Source: Nostoc sp. NMS8
GTDB lineage: Bacteria > Cyanobacteriota > Cyanobacteriia > Cyanobacteriales > Nostocaceae
DNA length: 64,000 bases
Reading direction: 5' to 3'
Assembly: GCF_017115045.1 (NCBI RefSeq)
Contig: NZ_JABXKK010000089.1
Span: forward strand, 1 to 64,000
In this document: positions 34,982-43,700 of the stretch, piece by piece
Position numbering within the stretch: the first letter of the stretch is position 1
Layout: every line of letters starts with the position of its first letter
Position numbers and translations under genes: made by a program
The notes under the pieces: generated by a model
What the model was told of the DNA's origin: nothing
Seen by the model: only the letters and a program-made list of their open reading frames with translations
The model's database searches: none

Positions 34982-35788
34982 TTAAATTTTTACGCCTTCG
35001 ATAAAAGGTTGAAATACTGGAACTAATTCGGGACGACTAACAACAAGGGTGGGAAAAGAGCGATCGCTATAATCTTCTCCCGGTGACAATGGAAACGGTT
35101 CTGACTTGAGTGATGACCATACCCCACCAGCAGCTTGGACAATTACCCAAGCCCCGGCTATATCCCAAACTTTTGGTGTCGCCTCAATCCCACCGAGAGT
35201 AGCCCCAGTGGCAACTGTCAAAAAGTTATAGCTAGCTACACCCAACATCCGAATTTTGCAAGGAAAGCCGTTTTTGATAGCTGCGGTGCTACGGGAACAG
35301 AGGTTAAAAAAGTGATTGTTGCTGGGACTATCTATACTAGTGTGGATGGGATGGTGGTTGAGAAATGCTCCTGTAGGTGTAGCTAAACCAGATGAACCTG
35401 CCCAGAAACCATGAAAAGCTTGATTCAGAGTTGGTGCGTAAACATAGCCGAAAATGGGTGTACCTCGATACAGTAAACCTAGAGATATTGTCCAGATGGG
35501 AATACCGCGTGTAAAGTTGGTTGTACCGTCTAGAGGGTCAATTACCCAGCACCACTCAGTACCAGGAAATGACTGATCGCTCTCTTCGCTCAAAATGCCG
35601 TAATTAGAGAAATTAGAAGCGATCGCATCCCGGATTTCTCGATCTGCCCATTTATCGGCTTGCGTTACCAAACTACCATCAGCTTTTTGGTCAGCCTGTA
35701 CTTTCCCAAAATCTTGTATTAGCTGCTTACCCACTCTAGTAGTGGTAGTTTGGGCAAAATCCAGAATTGTTGTCCAAAAATCATTCAT
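34982..35788 (-). CDS. Inositol monophosphatase family protein
   Basis: A 268-aa Mg2+-dependent phosphatase of the IMPase/HisN/CysQ superfamily. Metal-binding motifs are GILSEES, WVIDPLDGTTNFTRG and, near the C terminus, KVWDIAGAWVIVQAAGG. The substrate is uncertain: inositol phosphate, histidinol phosphate, or PAP-type. It is probably an individual unit, with repeat DNA separating it from the upstream PucC-like gene on the same strand. Confidence 0.92.
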   Translation of the reverse strand: MNDFWTTILDFAQTTTTRVGKQLIQDFGKVQADQKADGSLVTQADKWADREIRDAIASNFSNYGILSEESDQSFPGTEWCWVIDPLDGTTNFTRGIPIWTISLGLLYRGTPIFGYVYAPTLNQAFHGFWAGSSGLATPTGAFLNHHPIHTSIDSPSNNHFFNLCSRSTAAIKNGFPCKIRMLGVASYNFLTVATGATLGGIEATPKVWDIAGAWVIVQAAGGVWSSLKSEPFPLSPGEDYSDRSFPTLVVSRPELVPVFQPFIEGVKI

Positions 35789-35830
35789 TGGTTATTAGTC
35801 ATTTGTCATTTGCCCCATGCCCAATACAGT

Positions 35831-37264
35831 TTAGTCTAAATCGCTTTCTAAAACAGATGCGATCGCAAGCTTTGTACTTGTTTGAAATTCTGTGATGTTC
35901 ACCCGATTCAGAAACCAAATCGACAGTACCATTCCCACGGCTTCTAGAACAAATACCAGTCCATAAGCTAGTTCTAGGCTTGGTAGCAGCTTGCGTCCAA
36001 TATCCAAAACTGTACCTCCGATTACCACCGCGATTCCTCTAGAAAGGGACTGCGCTAACCCCCATGCCCCAATAAACGTACCTGCGGCTTCTGCTGCGGT
36101 TAGATCCAACATCAAGCTAATTGCTGCTGTAGTTAAGAAACCTGTGGCTAAACCGAACAAGACCAAACTTAGTTTGAGAACTGCTGCATTAGCTGTGAAT
36201 CCTGATATACCTAGCAAGATTGCACAGAATGCTACCAACATACAGCCTAAACGTGCAGTTCTGCGCTTACCCAAACGCGGGACAATATAAAAGCCCGTAA
36301 CGCCGTAGGCAATCAGCAAACCCGTTCCATAAAAAATATTTAATTTGGTACTTTCCGCTAGGGGCATTTTAAACACTTGACCCGCATAAGGTTCCAAAAC
36401 TGGGTCTTGCATAAACAAACTGATAGTCATCACCAGTAAAAAGGTAAAGAATATACCTGTTTGTGGGCTAGCTGTCAATATTTTCCAAGCATTGCCTAGA
36501 GTAATGCTGTCTTCCCGGTTCACCAGTGTGGAACGGGTTGAGTATTGGGAGTATTTTTTTTCTACGCCAAATGTCGCTGCGATCGCTAAACCAAATACAA
36601 TTGCTGGGACGATAGTAAACAATCTGTTGATTGCTGGCTGCAAGGTTTCTACAGTTGCTTCTGGCGTTAACTGTTTCAGCAAGCTGGCACTAATAATCGC
36701 CCCAACAATAATCCCCACCATTAGCATCGACCAAACCACACCGACTACTTTGGAACGGTTATCTTCTTCAGATATATCCACCAACAAAGCAGCAAAGGCA
36801 GTACCGCTAGCACAAATTCCTAGACCGTAGACAGCGAAAACTAAAGCCAAAAGTGCTGTCCAACCGATTGTTTGGGTTGTCCATACCCAAGTACCTGAAC
36901 TATTTCCAGCAAGATTCATCTGCCACATTACTTGTACAGCTAAAAATGCTGCGATCGCAAATATTGCTGCACCCACCCAAACATAAGCTGTGCGGTGGTA
37001 TCCCCATAACGGCTTGGCATCGGAAATCTGGCCGAACCAGACACGGGAAGGAGCAACAAATAAGGGCAGTGCTAGAACCACTGATACCAGCGTCGCCGGA
37101 ATTGCTATTTCTTGAATCATGACTCTGTTTAGTACTCCCAGAGTCAAAATAGACATCATGCTCAACCCCATCTGAAATAAACCCAGCCGAAACATGGTCA
37201 GCAGGTTTACCCTTGGCACAGATAGGGATTTTCTTTCGGTATCAAATACTTCGCCGCTTGCCAT
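35831..37264 (-). CDS. PucC/LhaA-like (BCD family) MFS transporter
   Basis: 477 aa with about 12 predicted membrane helices. The N-terminal LLTMFRLGLFQMGLSMMSILTLGVLNRVMI and PSRVWFGQISDAKPLWGYHRTAYVWVG are hallmarks of the bacteriochlorophyll-delivery/PucC family. In purple bacteria PucC and LhaA assist light-harvesting complex assembly; cyanobacterial homologues are thought to handle chlorophyll or chlorophyll-protein assembly. The gene sits near chlG, consistent with that idea. Confidence 0.9.
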   Translation of the reverse strand: MASGEVFDTERKSLSVPRVNLLTMFRLGLFQMGLSMMSILTLGVLNRVMIQEIAIPATLVSVVLALPLFVAPSRVWFGQISDAKPLWGYHRTAYVWVGAAIFAIAAFLAVQVMWQMNLAGNSSGTWVWTTQTIGWTALLALVFAVYGLGICASGTAFAALLVDISEEDNRSKVVGVVWSMLMVGIIVGAIISASLLKQLTPEATVETLQPAINRLFTIVPAIVFGLAIAATFGVEKKYSQYSTRSTLVNREDSITLGNAWKILTASPQTGIFFTFLLVMTISLFMQDPVLEPYAGQVFKMPLAESTKLNIFYGTGLLIAYGVTGFYIVPRLGKRRTARLGCMLVAFCAILLGISGFTANAAVLKLSLVLFGLATGFLTTAAISLMLDLTAAEAAGTFIGAWGLAQSLSRGIAVVIGGTVLDIGRKLLPSLELAYGLVFVLEAVGMVLSIWFLNRVNITEFQTSTKLAIASVLESDLD

Positions 37265-37499
37265 AGCTACTTTTTTGTATGGTTTATAGGATTTAATCTC
37301 TCTTATTTAAATAAAGATAAACCCTACCCGCTTAAAATCAGCGAACGAAAAGTTGAAGTTGCGATTTGGCAAGCAATTATACGCCTCAATTAGGGTATGC
37401 TTCAGCCAAGCTAGGATTAATCTTTGTGGCTTGGTTGCAATCTGCGATGTCTACGACGGGCTACGCCTACGCATAACGAGAGAATTTTAGGATGAAATA
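37265..37499. other. Divergent intergenic region
   Basis: The start regions of the PucC-like gene (minus) and the DUF2887 locus (plus). It contains a ctacgacgggctacgcctacg dispersed-repeat fragment (about 37451-37471) that recurs in part near 40038. No recognised operator. Confidence 0.4.
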
Positions 37500-38309
37500 G
37501 TGAAACGAGACTCCATTTACTATCAAATTTTTAAGCTCTTTCCTGGGTTACTCTTTGAACTGATTGATGTCCCTCCTCCTCAAGCACAAAACTATCGATT
37601 TGAATCACTTGAAGTTAAAGAAACGGCTTTCCGCATTGATGGTGTGTTTTTACCTCCAGAGGGTGCAACATCCAGAGTTATCTTTTTTGCTGAAGTTCAA
37701 TTCCAAAGAGATGAAGCCCTCTACCATCGGTTCTTTACCGAATCGCTGATGTACTTGAACCGGAATCGTTCTCAGTACGATGACTGGTTTTGTGTGGTAA
37801 TTTTTTCATCACGCTCTCTGGAACCAAGCGATCAAAAAACTCATCGAATATTTCTCAACAGCGACTAAGTGCAGCGAATCTATTTAGATGAGTTAGGGGC
37901 GACTAATCAGCAGCCAATAGGTATCAACTTGATGCAGTTGACTCTAACTTCGGATGAAGTGATGGCAGAGCAAGCAAAGGAATTAATTGAGCGGGTAAAA
38001 TTAGAGGAAACGGACACACTGCCGCAAAACGAAATACTAGACATCATCACCACAATTGCCGTTTATAAGTTTTCGACCTTAAGTAGAGAGGAAGTTGAAG
38101 CTATGTTGGGATTGACTTTGGAGCAAACAAGGGTTTATCAGGAAGCCAAAGCCGAAGGTCGAGAAGAAGGTCGAGAAGAACGGGAAGCTGAAATGTTGAA
38201 ACTTCCCGTGCCTCTGTTACTACAAACAGGGATGAGTGTGGAGCAGATTGCTCAACACCTAAATGTTGATATAGAAGCTGTCCAGATAGCTGCACAGTCA
38301 ACCACATAG
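37500..38309 (+). pseudogene. Rpn/DUF2887-family nuclease-transposase-like gene with in-frame stop
   Basis: A single reading frame runs from 37500 to 38309 but is broken by TAA at 37866-37868 (HRIFLNSD, stop, VQRIYLDELG). The expected residue is probably Gln (CAA to TAA, one transition). The N-terminal part has the PD-(D/E)XK-type core IDGVFLPP...VIFFAEVQFQRD, and the C-terminal part (AKAEGREEGREEREAEM, MSVEQIAQHLNVDIEAVQ) is the usual tail with an HTH-like end. GTG follows the stop directly, so a separate C-terminal product is conceivable. The family is abundant and fast-decaying in cyanobacteria. Confidence 0.85.
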
Positions 38310-38534
38310 ACTTAGGAAGTTAAAGCTATGCTGGGATTGACTTTGGAGCAAACAATAGTTTATCCAGAAGCGAAAGCCAAAGGTCGAAAAGAAGGTCGAG
38401 AAGAACGGAAAACTGAAATGTTGAAATTTACCGTGCCTCTGTTACTAGAAACAGGCATGAGTATGGAGCAGATTGCTCAACATCTCAATGTTGATATAGA
38501 AGCTGTCCAGCTTGCCGCCCAGCAAAACACATAG
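38310..38534 (+). pseudogene. Tandem-duplicated 3' end of the DUF2887 gene
   Basis: The block 38091-38315 is repeated at 38316-38535 (offset 225 bp, same frame) with about 10-15% divergence (MLGLTLEQTIVYPEAK versus MLGLTLEQTRVYQEAK; ETGMSMEQIAQHLNVD versus QTGMSVEQIAQHLNVD). Two stop codons separate the copies. It lacks the catalytic core, so it is a remnant or an orphan tail peptide. Confidence 0.85.
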
Positions 38535-38908
38535 AATGGACATCCCGTGTCTATTGTCATATTTTTGCAAAATGAGGAGAGCTTGATAAGAATCCTTAAT
38601 TGTCCTTTTATGGTTTCCAGAGCGATCGCCTCAAGGCAGCTAATTTAATTACTTAAGCTAATAGCAAAACTGTAAACATGATGATAAAGACAGAACCAAT
38701 GTAGTTTTTTGAAGGTTTGGTATTTATAACATTGAGCAGAAAGGGCAGTAAATAAACAATCAAGCAATTTTCAAGCCCTTTTTCTCATTTTTATATAACA
38801 ATGTAAATACTATTTTAAATTCTGACAAGTAAATTGATTTCTAAGGCTTTTATTCAAGAACAAGGTAATGGAAGGCTCCGACATGAGGAGCAACTTGTCA
38901 CTGAATAA
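38535..38908. other. Gene-free stretch
   Basis: AT-rich DNA with no ORF of note. The right end probably contains the degraded start of the R2K ATP-grasp remnant, since scattered in-frame stops occur up to 38908. Confidence 0.4.
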
Positions 38909-39423
38909 TTCAGATCCAGAGGCTTACCAATTACTTTTTATACTGATAAACGTATCCATCGAATACAACTTGCACTTGATAATGAATCTTTAGTTGTTGG
39001 CGATATGCGATGTGTTTTAGGTGCAATAAAACAGCTTGGCATTCCAGAACCAAAGCCTAACGATTATCCCGCTTCACTTAAGAACTTCATGCACCGTTAT
39101 ACATGGACATCTACTCTAGAACAGTTAGAAATGGAATTTTGCAACGGTAGATATGTTTCAACATTTGCCAAACCCGCTACACGCCGTAAACGCTTTACAG
39201 GTTGTGTTTTTGAATCGGAATATGATTTGTGCCGAGTATACGGAGTGTCACGTCAAGAGCGGCTGCTGTGTTCAGAAGTTGTCTCTTGGGTAAGTGAGTA
39301 CCGAGTTTATGTTGTTCACTCAGAAATTAGAAGCTTGCGATTGGAGCATACAAAATTGATAAGAAAAACTACACAGACATGATTTGGGCAAGATGGGAGG
39401 AGCTTTTAACGAGCGCACTTTAA
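38909..39423 (+). pseudogene. R2K-type ATP-grasp domain gene remnant
   Basis: The frame open from 38909 reads LPITFYTDKRIHRIQLALDN, then VVGDMRCVLGAIKQLGI, PNDYPASLKNFMHR, RRKRFTGCVFESEYDL and CSEVVSWVSEYRVYVVHSEI, the conserved order of R2K/DUF4343 ATP-grasp proteins (often in phage-derived or biosynthetic settings). The start codon region is missing (stop at 38906), and the end appears frameshifted near 39335, with the neighbouring frame continuing AIGAYKIDKKNYTDMIW to a stop near 39420. The longest single ORF with an ATG is 39005-39382 (125 aa). Probably non-functional. Confidence 0.7.
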
Positions 39424-39669
39424 TATGAAGTTTTAAGATTTTGCAGCCACTCAACTAGAAAGTTAAAAGCGATGAATCAGACAATGATGATACTCTATAA
39501 AAAAAAATAAAAATTCTTTAACTTGAAGATACGCAATCAAGCCACATAAAAATATCAAAGTAAAAATGTGGTTTTCACTACGCTATTATATTGAATTAGT
39601 AAGATAAACTTGCCGTATGTATGTCATCAAACTACTTACCTTCATCTAGTAACCAAAAAGGCATAAGCA

Positions 39670-39894
39670 ATGACTAAAGAACCAGTCAAAGTAATATTAT
39701 GGGAAGAAAATCAAAAAGATTTTCTAAAAAAGTTCTACGATCTTCAATTTACTCCCAGAGTAGGAGAGGAAGTTTACCTAAAAAAGGAGAGATGGAAAGT
39801 AACCAGAGTTGAGCATGATGTAGAAATTAGTGAGATTAATGTCTACATGGAATTAATCAAAAAAGCCAAGCAGGATAAATCATCTAATTCATAA
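39670..39894 (+). CDS. Small hypothetical protein
   Basis: 74 aa, highly charged, with EEVYLKKERWKVTRVEHD suggesting a small beta-barrel, and a Lys/Ser-rich tail. I do not recognise a family. The stretch upstream (39424-39669) is AT-rich and has no gene. A real small accessory gene is likely, because the codon pattern and start context are reasonable. Confidence 0.55.
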   Translation: MTKEPVKVILWEENQKDFLKKFYDLQFTPRVGEEVYLKKERWKVTRVEHDVEISEINVYMELIKKAKQDKSSNS

Positions 39895-39956
39895 ATACAA
39901 GTAAATACACTCAACTATAGCAATCCTATTTGATTTGTGAGAATTGCGACCCACAG

Positions 39957-39990
39957 ATCCCCGACTTCTCGAAAAAGTCGGGGATCTTGT
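39957..39990. terminator. Palindromic hairpin, dispersed-repeat type
   Basis: gatccccgactt and aagtcggggatc form a perfect 12-bp stem with a short loop, followed by ttgttt. It could end the 39670-39894 transcript. The same gatccccgactt...aagtcggggatc palindrome is common between Nostoc genes (family knowledge), so it may be a mobile repeat acting as a terminator. Confidence 0.6.
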
Positions 39991-40165
39991 TTATGCGCGT
40001 TTGATTCAGGTTTTAAATCTTTATGAAAGGCGCGATGTCTACGACGGGTGTAGTTGCGGCACCACAAGATTTGCAGCCAAGTGAGTGGTGATGATCGCAC
40101 CCAATCTTGGCTATAACGATACACTATAAAAGTAAAGAAATGTAAATAAATTAAATTTTGTAACC

Positions 40166-41113
40166 GTGGAAAACATCACATTGGGGCAAAATGGCCCAGT
40201 TGTTAACCCCTTGTGCATCGGCACTTGGGCTTGGGGTGATAAACTATTTTGGAATTATGGCGATCGCTATGGCCCAGAACAGTTACAAGAAGCCTTTACA
40301 GCAGCCTTAGAAGCTGGTATTACCTTCTTTGATACTGCCGAAGTCTACGGAATGGGACTATCAGAGAGATTTTTGGGACAATTTCTGCAACAGACACAAC
40401 AACCTGTACAAATCGCCACAAAATTTGGCCCCCTACCGTGGCGATTTACAGCCCAATCCGTCTCGGATGCTTTAACAGCCAGCCTCAAACGCTTGCAATT
40501 AGAGCGAATTGCCTTGTATCAAGTACATTGGCCTTTTGCCTTCTTTTTAAGTCAAGAAACTTTGATGAATGCTCTAGCGGATGAAGTGAAGCGGGGGAGA
40601 ATTGCCGCAGTTGGTGTAAGTAATTACTCAGCAGAGCAAATGCGAGACGCGCATCAAATATTGGCGAACCGTGGAGTGCCTTTGGCTGTAAATCAAGTAC
40701 GCTATTCTTTACTCAGTCGCCAAGTTGAAAGTAAAGGTATTATCGCAACTGCCCGTGAGTTGGGTGTGACTATCTTGGCTTATAGTCCTTTAGCTCAGGG
40801 ATTACTCACAGGCAAGTACAGTATTGATGGCACTGAAACCCCCACTGGTGCGAGGAAAATAGACCCGCGATTTAAGAAAGAAGGACTGCAAAAAATTGCC
40901 CCAGTCATATCTTTACTACGCAATTTTGGAGAAAAATACGATTGCACTCCTGCCCAAGTTGCTCTCAACTGGTTAATTGCTCAGGGGAATGTTATTCCCA
41001 TTGCTGGGGTGAAGACAGCCGAACAGGTACGGCAAAATGCTGGCGCTTTGGGCTGGAAATTGAGCGACGATGAAATTGGAGAGTTAGAACTAGTTAGTCG
41101 TCCTTGGCTGTAG
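40166..41113 (+). CDS. Aldo/keto reductase
   Basis: A 315-aa (beta/alpha)8 NADPH-dependent oxidoreductase. FFDTAEVYGMG gives catalytic Asp and Tyr, IATKFG the Lys and YQVHWP the His. AVNQVRYSLLSRQVE and IPIAGVKTAEQ are the cofactor-side loops. GTG start at 40166. Substrate unknown; this subfamily resembles cyanobacterial/plant pyridoxal-reductase-like AKRs. Convergent with the 41124 gene (10 nt apart). Confidence 0.94.
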   Translation: MENITLGQNGPVVNPLCIGTWAWGDKLFWNYGDRYGPEQLQEAFTAALEAGITFFDTAEVYGMGLSERFLGQFLQQTQQPVQIATKFGPLPWRFTAQSVSDALTASLKRLQLERIALYQVHWPFAFFLSQETLMNALADEVKRGRIAAVGVSNYSAEQMRDAHQILANRGVPLAVNQVRYSLLSRQVESKGIIATARELGVTILAYSPLAQGLLTGKYSIDGTETPTGARKIDPRFKKEGLQKIAPVISLLRNFGEKYDCTPAQVALNWLIAQGNVIPIAGVKTAEQVRQNAGALGWKLSDDEIGELELVSRPWL

Positions 41114-41123
41114 TAGTTTTGAA

Positions 41124-41702
41124 CTACTCAAACACAGGAGGCCAAATTTCTGACACTACTAGCTCCCAACCTGGTAGTAAGTCTGGTAGTGTCAGTTTGT
41201 CGTTGTCCTGCAAAACTATTGGTTCTTGGTTGAGTCGATAAACTGTGAGCGTCAATTTGTCAGGATCAATCAGGATACCAACTGTACATCCAAGTTGTAG
41301 GAATAGCTGAATCTTTTCTACTAGTGGTTTGATCCGGTCTGACTTAGATTTTATCTCTACCGTCAAGTCAGGCACCAGTTCCACAAAGTCGCGCTTGCTT
41401 GTTTTAAGCCTATCAGCACGAACAAAAGATACATCAGGAGCGCGGAGATTTCGTTTTTCGTGATCAGCTTCTTTCCCGTTTTCAGTTTCTAATGTCGGCA
41501 AAATAAAACCAGCGCTAGAACCAGTGACCCGTCCTAGCCTCTGTGGGCGCACCCAATTAGCCAATTGCCGCGCAAACTCTATGCCTATTTCCTCTGACTC
41601 ATAATCTGATGGCCCCATAACAACTATATTTCCATCTACCAGCTCCATCTGCCATTCTGGATGCTCTGCTTGTAGTTGCTCTAAGTCTGGAATAGTGAAC
41701 AT
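41124..41702 (-). CDS. Uma2-family (DUF820) protein
   Basis: A 192-aa compact Uma2 protein without the charged tail seen in the 29217 copy. The core residues are visible: WQMELVDGNIVVMGPSDYES, RAPDVSFVRADRL and PDLTVEIKSKSDRIKPL (Asp, and Glu-x-Lys of a PD-(D/E)XK fold), then GCTVGILIDPDKLTLTVY. Function of the family is unknown. Second of two Uma2 genes here; they are not close in sequence. Confidence 0.88.
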   Translation of the reverse strand: MFTIPDLEQLQAEHPEWQMELVDGNIVVMGPSDYESEEIGIEFARQLANWVRPQRLGRVTGSSAGFILPTLETENGKEADHEKRNLRAPDVSFVRADRLKTSKRDFVELVPDLTVEIKSKSDRIKPLVEKIQLFLQLGCTVGILIDPDKLTLTVYRLNQEPIVLQDNDKLTLPDLLPGWELVVSEIWPPVFE

Positions 41703-41776
41703 AAGACCACGAAGAATGCATCTTTAAATTTATCTTCCTACAAACTGGTAGAAAAAGTTACCCAAAAAGCCAAAAA

Positions 41777-41880
41777 GTCAAGAGCCAAAGTCAAAATCTT
41801 GACTCTTAACTCTCAACTCTCCAATTTTAGGTTTGGATTTTGGATTGAAGAAAAAACCTCAAATCTAAAATCCAAAATTG
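41777..41880. repeat. Two repeat-built hairpins after the helicase gene
   Basis: AGTCAAGA/TCTTGACT (41777-41805) and an imperfect CAATTTT...GGATTTTGGATT / AATCTAAAATCCAAAATTG pair (41822-41880). They occupy the space between the helicase stop and the Uma2 start, both minus strand, and may act as transcript ends. Confidence 0.5.
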
Positions 41881-41899
41881 ATTAACTTCTAACTGTTGA

Positions 41900-43441
41900 C
41901 TAAGAAGCTGATTCTCTAGCTGTCGGTGAACCTATCTTTTTACTAGGGGATGCAGAAGATTCACGACCACTTCCACTTGTCCGCAGTTTTGGCTTGGGAG
42001 AAGAATGTCTTTCTTCATCTCCATTGTTGTTATCTGATTTCCATGCAGCACGGGGACGATCGCTAGAAGAAGATTCACGACGCTTACCAAGTCTTGGTTT
42101 GGGAGCAGAAGATTCTTCTTGGGGAATTTCCACATCTGAACTCAACCAAGCAGGACGAGTTTGATCGTAAGCAATTTGCAGTGCAGCTGCGGCGATCGCT
42201 TGAGCATCGTATTCTTCAATCAATTCGCTGACAATGGGCAAGAATGAAGCCAAACGCTCACCTGTCAAAGCTTCCCGCACTAGTTCTTGCAATTTCAGAA
42301 TGTGTTTTGCTTCAATCTGGGCGCGTGTGGGAATCGTCAGCACTTGCCAACTTTGGCGGTTATGACGTTCAAATGTTTGCTGCTTGCGCCGTTCAAATGG
42401 CTGAACCAAAGAAATTGCTGTTCCTTCTTTACCAGCACGACCAGTACGACCAATACGGTGGACGTAGGTTTCTACGCTATCGGGTAAGTCGAAGTTGATT
42501 ACATGGGAGAGTTGATCGACATCTAACCCTCGTGCTGCAATATCAGTTGCTACCACCCAGCGAACTTGACGGTTACGGAATCTGATTAATAACCGTTCCC
42601 GCGCTTGTTGCGACAAGTCACCGTGATATTCATCAACACTGTGACCAGCACCTTGTAACTGACTGGTGAGTTCGGCGGCTGTACGTCTGGTGCGGACGAA
42701 GATTAAAGCTGTTTCTGGATCTTCCATTTCCAGAATTGGCTGTAAAGCTTTGGCTTTTGTCCAGTGGCGGGGGATCAAGTAAGCTACTTGATTAATCTTG
42801 TTGGGAGCGGCTTTTGGCTGCTCGACGGTGACAGTTGCAGGCGATCGCAAGAACTTGTTCACCAACATCCGAATCGATGGTGGCATTGTTGCCGAGAATA
42901 AAGCTGTTTGGCGTTCTACGGGCGCTTGCGAGAGGATTTTGATTACATCATCGATAAAGCCCATGCTCAACATTTCATCGGCTTCATCCAACACAAACCA
43001 CTTCACTTGATCGAGCTTTAAACAGCCGCGATCGAGCAAATCGATTACCCGTCCGGGAGTGCCCACAACCATGTGAACGCCACGTCTGAGTTGTAACATT
43101 TGGCGGTCAATTGATTGACCTCCATAGATTGCTAACACCCGCAATCCTTCATTACCGATAAATTGGGCGATCGCATCGTGAACTTGCATCGCTAATTCAC
43201 GAGTTGGTGTTAAAACTATAGCTTGTACGGCTCTTTGATTGATATCTAGCCGCTCTAAAATTGGCAGTGAAAATGCTGCCGTTTTGCCTGTTCCAGTTTG
43301 AGATTGACCGACTACATCACGACCGGCTAGCAATTGGGGAATTGCTTGCACTTGAATGTTAGTTGGTTCGGTAAAACCGATTTTTTCTAGTTCTTCGACA
43401 CGCTCTTGGGAAATTCCTAATTCTTGAAATGAAAGAGTCAT
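41900..43441 (-). CDS. crhR: DEAD-box RNA helicase, CrhR type
   Basis: 513 aa. Q motif region GFTEPTNIQVQAIPQLL, Walker A SQTGTGKT (47-54), PTRELAMQ, GTPGRVIDLL, DEAD box VLDEADEM, SAT, and domain 2 VDEYHGDLSQQARERLL, ARGLDVDQLSHV, HRIGRTGRAG. The ALQPILEMEDPETALIFVRT stretch and EALTGERLASFLPIV closely resemble Synechocystis CrhR, a redox- and cold-regulated helicase. The C-terminal 75 residues are Ser/Arg/Lys-rich and disordered, as in RNA-annealing tails. A 5' control region is expected upstream of 43441, where GTCATTA repeats also lie. Confidence 0.9.
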   Translation of the reverse strand: MTLSFQELGISQERVEELEKIGFTEPTNIQVQAIPQLLAGRDVVGQSQTGTGKTAAFSLPILERLDINQRAVQAIVLTPTRELAMQVHDAIAQFIGNEGLRVLAIYGGQSIDRQMLQLRRGVHMVVGTPGRVIDLLDRGCLKLDQVKWFVLDEADEMLSMGFIDDVIKILSQAPVERQTALFSATMPPSIRMLVNKFLRSPATVTVEQPKAAPNKINQVAYLIPRHWTKAKALQPILEMEDPETALIFVRTRRTAAELTSQLQGAGHSVDEYHGDLSQQARERLLIRFRNRQVRWVVATDIAARGLDVDQLSHVINFDLPDSVETYVHRIGRTGRAGKEGTAISLVQPFERRKQQTFERHNRQSWQVLTIPTRAQIEAKHILKLQELVREALTGERLASFLPIVSELIEEYDAQAIAAAALQIAYDQTRPAWLSSDVEIPQEESSAPKPRLGKRRESSSSDRPRAAWKSDNNNGDEERHSSPKPKLRTSGSGRESSASPSKKIGSPTARESAS

Positions 43442-43475
43442 TAATTCGTCCTAAATTTTATGTAAGGATTTTGGA

Positions 43476-43527
43476 TTAGTCATTTAGTCATTAGTTATTT
43501 AGTCATTAGTCATTAGTCATTAGTTAT
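43476..43527. repeat. GTCATTA heptamer array
   Basis: Repeats of gtcatta/gttattta (tagtcatttagtcattagttatttagtcattagtcattagtcatt) upstream of the helicase gene. Heptamer STRR typical of Nostoc. It lies where the helicase 5'UTR or promoter is expected. Confidence 0.8.
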
Positions 43528-43700
43528 TGGCTACTAGTGAGCCAAGGGCGATAGCGCAGCCTCAAGCTATGCCAACGAATCCGCGAACTTCAGGTAAACC
43601 CTCACGAAAACTGCCATTAATGCAGCGTTGACCTCAGAATAAGGGTGAATCTGGAAGGGTCATTTAACAAATGGACTTTGGACAAAAGACAAATAACAAT

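Noticed and set aside
42244..43010. Plus-strand ORFs of 66-84 aa opposite the helicase
   Set aside because: Antisense shadows of the conserved DEAD-box gene.
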